A stretch of DNA of 64,000 bases, from NCBI RefSeq assembly GCF_002954585.1, contig NZ_MSCI01000001.1:1178001-1242000 (forward strand). Reading direction: 5' to 3'. This document shows positions 36,214 through 45,701 of this stretch, one piece after another. Under the pieces are notes generated by a model. The model was not told where the DNA came from. It searched no databases and saw only the letters and a program-made list of their open reading frames with translations. The DNA is from Vibrio chagasii. Lineage in GTDB: Bacteria; Pseudomonadota; Gammaproteobacteria; Enterobacterales; Vibrionaceae. Every line of letters begins with the position of its first letter. Positions within the stretch are counted from its first letter, which is position 1. The position numbers and the translations under genes are program-made.

Positions 36214-37086
36214 CTAGATGCAGAAGTGGCAGTCCTCGATATCTAAACCATAGGTCCCTTTGCGAATCGCCAAGTGTTCTTCCCCTGCTTTCAGGCCCAT
36301 CTCATAACCTGCATCCAATATCGCTTTATCCATAGTGAGTCGCTTAACCGCGAACGCCTCAGGTGGCGCTATCACCTTAATGGTCGCATCTTCAGGCGGA
36401 TTACGAATGAACTCCAAAGATTGGTTGTAGTTTTCAGCACGCACCGCCATCGATTCTGCAATGTTGGGGAATTTCTTTAACAGCTTTTTCAGCATCCATT
36501 GATACTTCTGCGGCTTCATTCGGTAGCTCAGTGGATGGGAAAGAATCACAGTAATCTCTCGCGCACCACGGCGATAAGCTTCACGAACTGGGATTGAATC
36601 CGCGACCCCACCATCGGTATAACAACCACCAGAGAAACACGGTGTTTCACGATAAGCGATAGGTAAAGCCGTTGTTGCCTCAACCACGTTCGAGAGATTT
36701 TCTGGCTTGATATGATAGTAATCACCACTGCCTGTGTCGACGTTAGTCACCGCAGCAATCAGTGGAATGCTTGAAAATAGCTCTCCACAATCCAGTGGGT
36801 AACGTTGGTTTGATTCATTCCATAACCACTTCACATCAACCAAGTTGCCACCTTTAGCGAAGCGAGCTGGATTAAAGAACGTTTTATCGGTCGCCATCGT
36901 GGTAATCACACTGTAGCTACGTTTTGGCGCCTGAGATAAGTAACCAACCAAATTAGACACACCCGCAGATACACCAATCGCAAAATCATAAGGACGAAAA
37001 TCCTCTTGCATAAAGGCGTCTAATACTCCGGCTGCAAAGATGCCTCTCATTGCCCCACCCTCAACGATTAATGCACTTTTACTCAT
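36214..37086 (-). CDS. Patatin-like phospholipase (YjjU-like)
   Basis: The 290-residue protein has the patatin catalytic dyad. The oxyanion loop reads VEGGAMRGIFAAGVLDAF near residues 8-25, the nucleophile elbow is GVSAGVS with Ser40, and the catalytic Asp lies in YTDGGVADSIPVREA. The rest is typical of the RssA/YjjU bacterial subgroup, without a signal peptide, so it is probably cytoplasmic. The family hydrolyses acyl esters of lipids. It converges on ldhA and nothing in the neighbourhood indicates its substrate. The C-terminal CHFCI may bind metal or a membrane, but this is speculation. Confidence 0.9.
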   Translation of the reverse strand: MSKSALIVEGGAMRGIFAAGVLDAFMQEDFRPYDFAIGVSAGVSNLVGYLSQAPKRSYSVITTMATDKTFFNPARFAKGGNLVDVKWLWNESNQRYPLDCGELFSSIPLIAAVTNVDTGSGDYYHIKPENLSNVVEATTALPIAYRETPCFSGGCYTDGGVADSIPVREAYRRGAREITVILSHPLSYRMKPQKYQWMLKKLLKKFPNIAESMAVRAENYNQSLEFIRNPPEDATIKVIAPPEAFAVKRLTMDKAILDAGYEMGLKAGEEHLAIRKGTYGLDIEDCHFCI

Positions 37087-37234
37087 CTCAAACTCTACTA
37101 CTTTATAAACTGATAGCTGTAGGATAATCCCACCTAAATCATAAAGATAATGGGCATAATTTATTACTTCGATAGGAAAAAACTATTGTTAGGTAACTGT
37201 CTAAGATTCAATAATTTACTTAGACCAATGATCT

Positions 37235-37268
37235 AAAAAGGCCATTGAGTGATTAACTCAACGGCCTT
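37235..37268 (-). terminator. Terminator of the catalase gene
   Basis: AAGGCC(A)TTGAGT pairs with ACTCAA(C)GGCCTT, and the A-run on the left gives a U-tract on the minus strand. Confidence 0.75.
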
Positions 37269-37293
37269 CAATTTAATGAATTAAGCGAATCGA

Positions 37294-38745
37294 TTACGAC
37301 TTAAATTCACTCACATCGATTTCAAGCAACTTACCAATGCCTTCGCCGTATGCTGGGTCTGCTTTGTAACAGTGTCTTAGGTGACGCAGCTGAATCTCTT
37401 TAGGCACGCCGCCTAAGTTACGTGCTGTGTTATCGAATAGGATTGCTTGTTGTTCTGCACTCATTAAGCGGAACAAATCACCCGGTTGTGAGAAGTAATC
37501 TTCATCTTCACGGTGATCCCAATGCGCTGCCGCACCATCAAGGTTCAATGCTGGTTCGGCAAAATCTGGTTGTTCTGCCCATTGGCCTTCATTGTTTGGC
37601 TCATAACCTAGCGTACTGCCAAAGTTACCATCGACACGCATCGCACCGTCACGGTGGTAGCTGTGGACTGGACAACGAGGTGCATTCACTGGAATATGCT
37701 GATGGTTCACACCTAAACGGTAGCGCTGCGCATCACCGTAAGCAAACAAGCGACCTTGTAGCATTCTGTCTGGAGAGAAGCTAATACCTGGAACCACGTT
37801 TGCAGGGTTGAATGCTGACTGCTCAACTTCAGCGAAGAAGTTCTCAGGGTTACGGTTAAGCTCTAGCTCACCCACTTCAATTAATGGGTAGTCTGCATGT
37901 GGCCAGATCTTAGTAAGATCGAATGGGTTGTAAGGTACTTTCGCTGCGTCCGCTTCTGGCATCACTTGAACTTTAAGTGTCCATTTTGGGAAGTCTTGGT
38001 TATCGATACTTTCTAGCAGATCACGTTGATGACTTTCACGATCTTCGCCGATCAGCTTCGCTGCTTCAGCATCCGACAAGTTCTTAATACCTTGCTGAGA
38101 TTTGAAGTGGAATTTAACCCAGAAACGCTCATTATCGCTGTTAATAAAGCTGAATGTGTGGCTACCAAAACCATGCATGTGGCGGTAAGTCGCAGGGATA
38201 CCACGATCACTCATTACGATAGTGATTTGGTGAAGTGCTTCAGGCAGAGAGGTCCAGAAATCCCAGTTGTTCTTCGCGCTACGCATGTTCGTGCGTGGAT
38301 CGCGTTTCACCGCGTGGTTTAGGTCTGGGAATTTAAGAGGATCGCGTAAGAAGAACACTGGCGTGTTGTTGCCTACCATGTCCCAGTTACCTTCTTCAGT
38401 ATAGAATTTCAATGCAAAACCACGGATATCACGCTCTGCGTCAGCCGCGCCACGCTCGCCCGCTACGGTCGTAAAACGTGCAAACAAGTCGGTTTTCTTG
38501 CCCACTTCAGAGAACAGTTTTGCCTTGGTGTATTTGGTAATATCGTGGGTCACGGTAAATGTACCGTAAGCACCTGAGCCTTTTGCGTGCATGCGACGCT
38601 CTGGAATCACTTCACGATCAAAGTGAGCCAATTTCTCTAAAAACCAAACATCTTGTAGAAGCTGTGGGCCACGTTTGCCCGCCGTTTGAACATTCTGGTT
38701 ATGAGCAACAGGACAACCCGCAGCTGTAGTTAGTTTTTTACTCAT
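37294..38745 (-). CDS. katA: Catalase (monofunctional haem type)
   Basis: The 483-residue protein is a small-subunit catalase. The distal site is [18 protein letters not shown], with catalytic His53 in [11 protein letters not shown]. The [11 protein letters not shown] and [12 protein letters not shown] blocks include the conserved Asn of the haem pocket, and the proximal Tyr region is [14 protein letters not shown]. It converts hydrogen peroxide to water and oxygen in the cytoplasm. The upstream ribosome site AAGGAATAG is good. Regulation by OxyR is typical for the family, but I did not find a convincing OxyR site. Confidence 0.95.
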   Translation of the reverse strand: MSKKLTTAAGCPVAHNQNVQTAGKRGPQLLQDVWFLEKLAHFDREVIPERRMHAKGSGAYGTFTVTHDITKYTKAKLFSEVGKKTDLFARFTTVAGERGAADAERDIRGFALKFYTEEGNWDMVGNNTPVFFLRDPLKFPDLNHAVKRDPRTNMRSAKNNWDFWTSLPEALHQITIVMSDRGIPATYRHMHGFGSHTFSFINSDNERFWVKFHFKSQQGIKNLSDAEAAKLIGEDRESHQRDLLESIDNQDFPKWTLKVQVMPEADAAKVPYNPFDLTKIWPHADYPLIEVGELELNRNPENFFAEVEQSAFNPANVVPGISFSPDRMLQGRLFAYGDAQRYRLGVNHQHIPVNAPRCPVHSYHRDGAMRVDGNFGSTLGYEPNNEGQWAEQPDFAEPALNLDGAAAHWDHREDEDYFSQPGDLFRLMSAEQQAILFDNTARNLGGVPKEIQLRHLRHCYKADPAYGEGIGKLLEIDVSEFKS

Positions 38746-38945
38746 GGTCTATTCCTTAAGGTAAAAGATATCGCATCGTTGCCATATCTTCGATTTAAGT
38801 GGATTCAATACTTTAAAAACCACTAAAATAATATGGGTAAAGAATAGACCTGAGTGGCCGGAAAATATAATCGTTTATATTTATCGTTGCTATCTATAAA
38901 ACCTATCGAACGACTGAGTTAACTAGGCACCTGTATAACAATACT

Positions 38946-40115
38946 TTATTTCAGAATCGCATGACCTAATTTCAGCGTTGATGCAATATTTCTTGCTGTT
39001 CTGGTTAGGTTCAATTCGGCTTCTTGCAGCACTTGTTCAAGAGGCTGGGGAGAACGTACGGTTCCGAATAGACTGGTCATTTCACCATACAAAGCCTCAA
39101 CTTGAGTTCCCAAAGAGCCTGCTATCCCAATCGCAGGAATACCTTGTAAACTCGCTCGTTTAGCTATCCCATAAGGTGTTTTTCCTTGTAGAGTTTGATT
39201 GTCCATCTGCCCTTCCCCCGTAATCACAAGGTCGGCACCGTTCAATATCTCATCGGCTTGTAATACATCAAGCACCATCTCAATGCCCGGTTTAATCTGC
39301 ATGTTGAATAGCACACTCAACCCCATCGGTGTGCCACCAGCCGCACCATAACCGGTACGTTCATAAACCGACTGTTCCCCTTTAACACAGCCTTGTGACT
39401 CAGAAACTTGAGCAAAGTGAGCGAGGGCATTATCAAGCATTGAGGCTTGTTCTGGGGTTGCACCCTTTTGTGGGCCGAAGATATGGCTGGCACCCTTATC
39501 ACCACACAATGGATTATCAACATCACATGCGACAATCAATTCGATATCCGTGCAGCGCGAATCTATGTCAGCTAAATCAATAGAAGCTAACTCCGATAAC
39601 GCGGCACCACCTCGGCTGATCTCTTGTCCTTCACTATTGAGCAACTTACCCCCTAACGCCTGAACAATCCCCGCACCGCCATCGTTGGTTGCACTGCCGC
39701 CCAAGCCTAGAATGATCATTTGAGCGCCCTGCTGCATCGCTTCTAAAATGAGCTGACCTGTACCGTATGAAGAAGCCACCAGCGGATCACGCTGCTCTGG
39801 CGTTAGTAAATCTAAACCGGACGCCGCCGCAATCTCAATCAGTGCCGTTTTTTTCGAGATTCGTGTAGATGGCTCAAGCATCGCCCATTCTGCGTTTACA
39901 AGTTCACCCAACGGCCCTTCAACCTGCGTTACTCGCTTTTTCCCTGCTAAGCCTTGCAGCAAAACATCCACCGTGCCCTCACCACCATCAGCCAGAGGCA
40001 AGGTCACGTAATCCGCGTCGGGGAAAACTTCACGAAAGCCTTTTTCAATGCATTCCGCCACAGAACCAGCGTCTAATGACTCTTTGAATGAGTCTGGTGC
40101 GATAACTATTTTCAT
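38946..40115 (-). CDS. garK: Glycerate 2-kinase (GarK/GlxK type)
   Basis: The start MKIVIAPDSFKESL at 40115 fits the family; an earlier in-frame start adds 16 residues without support. The 389-residue protein belongs to the glycerate kinase type I family, shown by LPLADGGEGTVDVL, IIGLGGSATNDGGAGIVQALGG (read here as ILGLGGSATNDGG) and DLVITGEGQMDNQTLQGKTP. These enzymes phosphorylate D-glycerate to 2-phosphoglycerate. It lies 80 bases downstream of a GntP permease at the end of the acid-sugar cluster. It suggests the cluster also yields or takes up glycerate. The exact symbol (garK or glxK) is by family only. Confidence 0.88.
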   Translation of the reverse strand: MKIVIAPDSFKESLDAGSVAECIEKGFREVFPDADYVTLPLADGGEGTVDVLLQGLAGKKRVTQVEGPLGELVNAEWAMLEPSTRISKKTALIEIAAASGLDLLTPEQRDPLVASSYGTGQLILEAMQQGAQMIILGLGGSATNDGGAGIVQALGGKLLNSEGQEISRGGAALSELASIDLADIDSRCTDIELIVACDVDNPLCGDKGASHIFGPQKGATPEQASMLDNALAHFAQVSESQGCVKGEQSVYERTGYGAAGGTPMGLSVLFNMQIKPGIEMVLDVLQADEILNGADLVITGEGQMDNQTLQGKTPYGIAKRASLQGIPAIGIAGSLGTQVEALYGEMTSLFGTVRSPQPLEQVLQEAELNLTRTARNIASTLKLGHAILK

Positions 40116-40195
40116 AATTCGTAGATCCAATAAGCCCCTATGAGTGATCGATAAACCAATCAAACGATAGGGGCAGTATAACCAGAGATGCAGTA

Positions 40196-41650
40196 TTAGC
40201 TTGCTGCTGCAGCTTTTACTTGTGACTTCTCTTTAGATTTTAACCACACCATAATCGCGCCAAGTACAGCAATTGGTACTAATGGGTCGATCATCGTGCC
40301 GCCCTTACCAAACACCAAGTTCAAAATCATGATGATAGATGCACCAATTGCCCAAGCAATCGTTGATGAAACTGACCAAATCTTGATTTGATCGGTCAAC
40401 TCAGTGATACCCAAAGTTCGGTTAATGATATGGAAGTAAGAGTCATTTAGGTGTGAGAAGCCAACAGGGCCAACCGCACATGCTAATGCAACGAATACCG
40501 GGTCAAGGCCAAGTGTTTCAACCAATGGTAGTGTCATCGTTGCTGCTACCATCATTGATGCCGTTGCTGAACCTTGAATTAGACGAAGCATAGAAGCAAT
40601 CGTTAGTGGTACCAATAATGGTGGAATACCGCTGCTTGCGATAGCATCAGCAACCTGTGGACCAGCACCTGATGCTTTAAGAACTGCACCCATAGCACCA
40701 CCACAACCAGTTACAACAAGGATTAGGCCCGTTGTAGAAAGTGCGTCGTCCATTGAACCCACCATGTCTTTGCGTTCAATTTTCACCGTTAGGCCATAAA
40801 GCGCCATCAGCACACCAATACCCACTGCAACTACAGGGTTACCTAGCAGTGACAAAACAGTATGCAGCGCAGTATCACCTTTACCTACTAACGTGTTAAT
40901 TAAGATAAGCGCAATAGGAATCAGAATTGGACCGAAAGATAAGAAGTTGCTAGGAAGCTCTTTGTCATCTGTCGCTTCTACTTTTTCTAGGTTCGCCCAA
41001 TCGGCTTGGTTAGTAATCCAAGTTTCACCATTTGGCACACGGTAGTACTCGTTGCCAACACGACGAATATAGATCATCGACAATAGCATCATAGGGATTG
41101 AAACCATTAAGCCCCACAACATGTATTGACCAAGGTCGACACCAAGAATTCCTGCAACAGCAACCGGACCAGGTGTAGGTGGCACAAGAGCGTGAGTGAT
41201 AAGGAGACCAAGTGCTAATGTAACACCAAGACCAACAGCAGACTTACCAGTGTCACGTGAAATTGCGCGAACAAGAGAATGCAAAATAACGTACGCAGAA
41301 TCACAGAAGACTGGAATCGCCACTAGCACACCAGTAAAGCCAAGCGCTATATCCTCTCGACCCTTGCCACATAGCTTAACGAAGGTTTTCGCCATACGAA
41401 CCGCCGCACCAGATCGTTCAAAACACGCGCCCATAATTACGCCAAAAGCGATAATTAGACCGATACCGCCAAGCACGCCGCCAAAGCCTGCTTTAATTGC
41501 ATCAATCAGTTCAGTTGGTGCCATTCCTGCAAATAGCCCCATGATAATGCTTGACATAACCATTGCGAGTGCTACTGGAATACGCGTTTTAATGATCATT
41601 CCCATCATGGCAATAATACCAATCACAATGCCTATCAATGCTCCGTCCAT
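40196..41650 (-). CDS. GntP-family acid-sugar permease
   Basis: The 484-residue protein has about twelve hydrophobic segments and GntP family signatures: GFGGVLGGIGLIIAFGVIMG, FTGVLVAIPVFCDSAYVILH and HALVPPTPGPVAVAGILGVD. The late GFSHLNDSYFHIINRTLGI is also conserved. GntP proteins are proton symporters for gluconate, glycerate or other aldonates. Its position after otnI, as for YgbN in E. coli, points to a tetronate such as threonate as substrate, with glycerate as an alternative given the adjacent kinase. The 145-base gap to otnI holds no clear terminator. Confidence 0.9.
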   Translation of the reverse strand: MDGALIGIVIGIIAMMGMIIKTRIPVALAMVMSSIIMGLFAGMAPTELIDAIKAGFGGVLGGIGLIIAFGVIMGACFERSGAAVRMAKTFVKLCGKGREDIALGFTGVLVAIPVFCDSAYVILHSLVRAISRDTGKSAVGLGVTLALGLLITHALVPPTPGPVAVAGILGVDLGQYMLWGLMVSIPMMLLSMIYIRRVGNEYYRVPNGETWITNQADWANLEKVEATDDKELPSNFLSFGPILIPIALILINTLVGKGDTALHTVLSLLGNPVVAVGIGVLMALYGLTVKIERKDMVGSMDDALSTTGLILVVTGCGGAMGAVLKASGAGPQVADAIASSGIPPLLVPLTIASMLRLIQGSATASMMVAATMTLPLVETLGLDPVFVALACAVGPVGFSHLNDSYFHIINRTLGITELTDQIKIWSVSSTIAWAIGASIIMILNLVFGKGGTMIDPLVPIAVLGAIMVWLKSKEKSQVKAAAAS

Positions 41651-41795
41651 TTTTAATTTCCTTTTGTTTCTTATTTTGTAGGGAAGTTCTGTGGGCAGTT
41701 CGATCTACCCACAGTACTTTCTATGCAAGCGATTTATTCGTTGTTAAATCGTCGAGTTGTTTGTTTTTTAATCGACTCTTGGTTGAGTTGCCTGA

Positions 41796-42572
41796 TTAGA
41801 GATAAGACTTGACCCAACCGAGACCTTGTTCTGTTGTCTCTCTTGGGTTGTACTCACAGCCAATCCACCCTTGGTAACCAGAGTCATCCAAAACAGTGAA
41901 AAGGTGTGGGTAATTCAGTTCACCTTCCGACGGTTCATGTCGTTCAGGTACTGATGCGATTTGGATATGCCCTGTGTAAGGCGCGACATCGCGAACCAAT
42001 GTGCTTAAGTCGCCATCCATAATTTGTGCGTGGTATAGATCGAGCTGCAATTTCACGTTTGGACGGTCCACTTGCTTGATAAGCTCTACAGCTTCACGTT
42101 GATGTGCAACAAAGTAGTTCGGCACATCGCGACTGTTGAGAGGCTCTATCATCAGCTCGATGCTCTGCTCTGCAAATTTGTCAGCTGCGTAGCGGATGTT
42201 CGAGATGAAGGTATCAACGTGCTGTTCACGCGTGAAACGCGCATCAACAATGCCAGACATGGCGTGAACCTTTTTACAGTTCAGTGCGTTGGCATACATC
42301 AGTGTAGTTTCAACGCTCGCTTTAAACTCTTCCTCACGACCTGGGATAGCTGCAAAGCCACGCTCACCCGCATCCCAATCGCCCGGAGGCATATTGAACA
42401 GTGCTTGTTCAAAACCAAACTGCGCCATCTTATTTGCGAGTTCTTGAACTTCAAATGGGTATGGGAAAAGGTATTCCACCGCTTTGAAGCCCGCTTGATG
42501 CGCTTCCTCGAAACGCTCTAGAAACGGTACTTCTGTGAATAGCATGGTCAGGTTTGCTGCGAACTTAGCCAT
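41796..42572 (-). CDS. otnI: 2-oxo-tetronate isomerase (OtnI, hydroxypyruvate isomerase family)
   Basis: The 258-residue TIM-barrel sugar-phosphate isomerase-like protein (Hyi/YgbM family) begins AKFAANLTMLFTEVPFLERF. Metal-binding and catalytic segments include LMIEPLNSRDVPNYF, VKLQLDLYHAQIMDGD and WIGCEYNPRETTEQGLGWV. OtnI converts 2-oxo-tetronate to 3-oxo-tetronate. Its ATG overlaps the stop of otnC (TAATG), showing translational coupling. In E. coli and Ralstonia the same set degrades threonate. Substrate stereochemistry here is not shown. Confidence 0.92.
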   Translation of the reverse strand: MAKFAANLTMLFTEVPFLERFEEAHQAGFKAVEYLFPYPFEVQELANKMAQFGFEQALFNMPPGDWDAGERGFAAIPGREEEFKASVETTLMYANALNCKKVHAMSGIVDARFTREQHVDTFISNIRYAADKFAEQSIELMIEPLNSRDVPNYFVAHQREAVELIKQVDRPNVKLQLDLYHAQIMDGDLSTLVRDVAPYTGHIQIASVPERHEPSEGELNYPHLFTVLDDSGYQGWIGCEYNPRETTEQGLGWVKSYL

Positions 42573-43219
42573 TATTTACCTCTCCCTTTTAGGTCTTGAA
42601 CCTCAGCATCCGTTAGGTAGCGGACGTTGCTGTCTTTAAGAATGAACGCCAGTTTTGCTGTCTCTTCCAGCTCTTCGGCGTTGTCTACTGCATCTTCAAA
42701 ATCTGTACCTGTGATTACTGGGCCATGGTTCGCCAGCAAGAAGGCACGGTAATCCCCTGCTCGCTGCGCAAGCTCTTCGGCAATTTGCGGATCGCCCGGG
42801 CGTAGATAAGGAATCACTGGTAGCTCACCAATACGCATCACAAAGTAAGGCGTAAAGGCTTTAATCGCGTTCTCGCGATCTAAACCGTCTAGGCAAGAAA
42901 GCGCTGTCAGGTAAGTCGAGTGCAGGTGCACAATCGCATTGCATTCAGGATTATTGCGATAAATCGCTAGGTGAAATGCTGCTTCCTTCGATGGCTTCTT
43001 ACCAGAGATATGGTTGCCATCAATGTCCACTACCGAAAGTTCCTCAGCAACCAAGCGACCAAACGATGAGCCCGTTGGCGTTGCCAGAAAGTGACCATTT
43101 GGCAGTTTCAAAGAAAGGTTGCCTGCTCCGCCCGTCGCATAGCCACGTTCAAACATAGAACGCGCCATTGTGACCATTTGCTCTCGCAGTTGTTGTTCTG
43201 TCATTGTTTCTTTACTCAT
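42572..43219 (-). CDS. otnC: 3-oxo-tetronate 4-phosphate decarboxylase (OtnC, class II aldolase family)
   Basis: I start at the ATG 43219, preceded by GAGG; a GTG one codon earlier is also in frame. The 215-residue class II aldolase/adducin protein (YgbL family) has GYATGGAGNLSLKLP, TPTGSSFGRL, zinc ligands in VHLHSTYLTALSC and LLANHGPVITG. OtnC decarboxylates 3-oxo-tetronate-4-phosphate to dihydroxyacetone phosphate and CO2. It lies between otnK (11 bases) and otnI (overlap), a tight operon. Confidence 0.92.
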   Translation of the reverse strand: MSKETMTEQQLREQMVTMARSMFERGYATGGAGNLSLKLPNGHFLATPTGSSFGRLVAEELSVVDIDGNHISGKKPSKEAAFHLAIYRNNPECNAIVHLHSTYLTALSCLDGLDRENAIKAFTPYFVMRIGELPVIPYLRPGDPQIAEELAQRAGDYRAFLLANHGPVITGTDFEDAVDNAEELEETAKLAFILKDSNVRYLTDAEVQDLKGRGK

Positions 43220-43230
43220 CACAGCCTCAC

Positions 43231-44487
43231 TTATGCAAAGAACGACTGCGCTTTGACAAAGAAGTTTTCATCGCCGAAGTTGCCAGATTTCAGAGCAAGA
43301 GAAAGCTCGCCTTCTACTGATTTCACCCAAGGCACACCCGGTGCGATTTGAGGACCGATATGGAAGCCTTTCACCGCGAGGCTTTGAGTCACAACGCCAG
43401 AGGTTTCACCACCAGCAACAATGAAGTTTTTCACGCCGTGCTGTTGAAGTTTGATGGCTAGCTGACTAAAGAATTGCTCTACTGCGTGGCTCGATGCCTG
43501 CGCGCCAAATTCTTGTTGAATGGCTTTTAGAGCCGTTGCATCCGCGGTTGCGTAAACCAGTGGCGCAAACTCACTTTCAATGTTTGTCATCACCCAATCA
43601 AACACTTGGTTTGAGTAGGCTTCGTCCGTCAGGCACGCCTTCACATCAATCGCGAAATGCGGCGCTTTTTCTTTGTAAACCGCAACCTGCTGGTTCGTCA
43701 TTACTGAACAAGAGCCAGAGAACAAGACCGTCGGCGCTTTTACAGGATTACCCGCTTGCTTCGCATCGCTTTGGTCTTCTAGGTGTTCAACCCAGTTCTT
43801 CGCAATGCCTGCCGCCAGACCTGAGCCGCCAGTCACCAATTTTAGAGATTTCGCTGCTTGGCCAAGAGTGACAAGGTGCTCTGCATTAAATGCATCAACC
43901 ACAGCGTAGCGATTACCTTGTGCTTTTAGCTGTTCAAAACGCTCAGAGACCGCTTGTGAGCCTTGGTCAATCACTTTGAAATTCACTAAGCCTGACGTGC
44001 CTTGTGATTGGGCATCCATCATACGAACAAGGCTTGAATCCGTCATTGGTGTCACTGGGTGGTTACGCATGCCTGAATCGCTCAGCAAGTCTTGGAATAC
44101 AAACAGGTGGCCGTTGTAAACCGTGCGACCATTCACTGGTAATGCAGGACATACCATAGTGAACTCTTCACCTAGCTCAGCAAGCAGTGCATCCGTTACA
44201 GGCCCAATGTTGCCCTCTGCTGTGCTGTCGAACGTTGAGCAGTACTTGAAGTAAAACTGCTGACAGCCATTTGTTTGCAGCCACTTAAGCGCTGCGACTG
44301 AATCGTTGATTGCTTCGTCCACAGGACAAGAGCGAGATTTAAGACTGATCACAACCGCATCTGCATTTACATCAATCTCTTCTTTTGGAATACCATTAAG
44401 CTGAACTGTGCGCATGCCGTTTTCTACTAGGAAACCAGCAATGTCGGTTGCGCCAGTAAAGTCGTCTGCGATAACGCCTAATAACAT
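43231..44487 (-). CDS. otnK: 3-oxo-tetronate kinase (OtnK, DUF1537 family)
   Basis: The 418-residue protein has the two-domain DUF1537 layout. The N-terminal substrate domain begins LLGVIADDFTGATDIAGFLV, with YFKYCSTFDSTAEGNIGPVTD, and the C-terminal ATP domain has FIVAGGETSGVVTQSLAVKG and GPQIAPGVPWV. OtnK phosphorylates 3-oxo-tetronate at C4 with ATP. A good ribosome site (GGAGAAGAAATT) precedes the start. It follows ltnD by 25 bases. Confidence 0.94.
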   Translation of the reverse strand: MLLGVIADDFTGATDIAGFLVENGMRTVQLNGIPKEEIDVNADAVVISLKSRSCPVDEAINDSVAALKWLQTNGCQQFYFKYCSTFDSTAEGNIGPVTDALLAELGEEFTMVCPALPVNGRTVYNGHLFVFQDLLSDSGMRNHPVTPMTDSSLVRMMDAQSQGTSGLVNFKVIDQGSQAVSERFEQLKAQGNRYAVVDAFNAEHLVTLGQAAKSLKLVTGGSGLAAGIAKNWVEHLEDQSDAKQAGNPVKAPTVLFSGSCSVMTNQQVAVYKEKAPHFAIDVKACLTDEAYSNQVFDWVMTNIESEFAPLVYATADATALKAIQQEFGAQASSHAVEQFFSQLAIKLQQHGVKNFIVAGGETSGVVTQSLAVKGFHIGPQIAPGVPWVKSVEGELSLALKSGNFGDENFFVKAQSFFA

Positions 44488-44512
44488 AATTTCTTCTCCG
44501 ATTTACTTGCGC

Positions 44513-45421
44513 TTATTTCTGTTTGCTTTCTACACTTGGAAGCTCGATGCCACCAAAGATCTTGATAACAGCGCTATCATCTTCCTGACCAAAGCCGGCG
44601 TTGCTTGCACTTACAAACATGTTGAGTGCTGCACTTGATAGAGGAAGTGGGAATTTCAGATCTTTCGCAGTGTCCGATACGAGATTTAGATCTTTCACAA
44701 AGATGTCGACCATAGATTTTGGTGAGTAGTCACCATCAACCACATGCTTCATACGGTTCTCAAACATCCAAGAATTACCTGCTGCATTGGTCACCACGTC
44801 GTACATCAGATCAAGAGGGATATTTGCACGTGCAGCTAATGCCATTGCTTCAGCACCTGCTGCGATATGAACGCCCGCTAGCAATTGGTGGATGATTTTG
44901 ACCGTAGCGCCAAGACCAACCGCTTCGCCGATGTTGTAAACCTTAGCGGCCGTTGCGTTCAGTACCGGTTCAAGTGCATCAAACGTTTTTTGCGAACCAG
45001 ATGCCATAATGGTCATCTCACCCGCTTCCGCTTTCAATGCGCCACCAGAAACCGGAGCATCTAGCATGACGAGATTGTGCTCAGCCAGCTTCGCTTCAAT
45101 TTGTTTTGCATCTTCAGCTGAGATGGTCGCTGAAACCATAACTGGCGTGTTTGCCTTGAGCGCCGCAGCAAGACCTGTTTTGAACAGGACTGTATTAACT
45201 TGCGCTGCGTTCACAACCAGAACAAGAACCGAATCTAGCTTGTCTGCGAACTCAACTGCATTAGTAGAAACCGCTTTCGCACCAAATGAACCCAGCTCTT
45301 CAAGAGCTTGTGGGTTTAGGTCGAAACCGTATACATCAAGGCCAGCACGCACACATGACTTTGCAGCACCCATGCCCATCGAACCCAAACCAATAACACC
45401 GACAGATTGAACTTCACTCAT
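44513..45421 (-). CDS. ltnD: L-threonate (2-hydroxyacid) dehydrogenase LtnD
   Basis: The 302-residue beta-hydroxyacid dehydrogenase-family protein (YgbJ) has the NAD-binding VGVIGLGSMGMGAAKSCVRA at its start, the substrate motif MLDAPVSGGALKAEAGEMTI, and the catalytic lysine region GLGATVKIIHQLLAGVHIA. LtnD oxidises L-threonate at C2 to 2-oxo-tetronate, the first step of the pathway. It is the first gene of the minus-strand cluster and is divergent from a DeoR-type regulator. Family relatives also reduce tartronate semialdehyde, so a link to the glycerate kinase at the far end is possible but not shown. Confidence 0.9.
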   Translation of the reverse strand: MSEVQSVGVIGLGSMGMGAAKSCVRAGLDVYGFDLNPQALEELGSFGAKAVSTNAVEFADKLDSVLVLVVNAAQVNTVLFKTGLAAALKANTPVMVSATISAEDAKQIEAKLAEHNLVMLDAPVSGGALKAEAGEMTIMASGSQKTFDALEPVLNATAAKVYNIGEAVGLGATVKIIHQLLAGVHIAAGAEAMALAARANIPLDLMYDVVTNAAGNSWMFENRMKHVVDGDYSPKSMVDIFVKDLNLVSDTAKDLKFPLPLSSAALNMFVSASNAGFGQEDDSAVIKIFGGIELPSVESKQK

Positions 45422-45479
45422 AACAACAATGCCTTCTTGGAAAATATGTAAGTAGTTTTTGTTAATTCTTGTTTATGTT

Positions 45480-45525
45480 TGTGATTATATGTGAAGGTGG
45501 TATTTTCTACTTAGTGATAAGTCAC
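45480..45525 (-). promoter_or_regulatory. Repeated TGTGA half-sites upstream of ltnD
   Basis: TGTGAT (45480-45485) and TGTGAA (45490-45495) are ten bases apart, and GTGA-TAAG-TCAC follows at 45514-45525. They lie in the divergent ltnD/regulator region and may be operators for the DeoR protein or CRP half-sites. Confidence 0.35.
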
Positions 45526-45632
45526 ATTTTTAACAAAATTTAACACACGGACGCCGATTTAACCCTTTTTAGGCATAGAATCTAGACTCAAAACACTAAA
45601 TCACATAAGTATGTTCGCATTTGGAACACAAG

Positions 45633-45659
45633 TTCACAGATATTCACAAATCCTGTGAA
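45633..45659 (+). promoter_or_regulatory. Repeated TTCACA half-sites upstream of the DeoR gene
   Basis: TTCACA at 45633-45638 and 45643-45648, and the inverted TGTGAA at 45654-45659, lie on one DNA face at about one-helical-turn spacing. The last two form a TTCACA-N5-TGTGAA palindrome 43 bases before the regulator start. An autoregulatory operator is likely. Confidence 0.4.
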
Positions 45660-45701
45660 GATTGGTAGGATGCGATAAAACAAAGATATAGAAGAAAAAA
45701 C

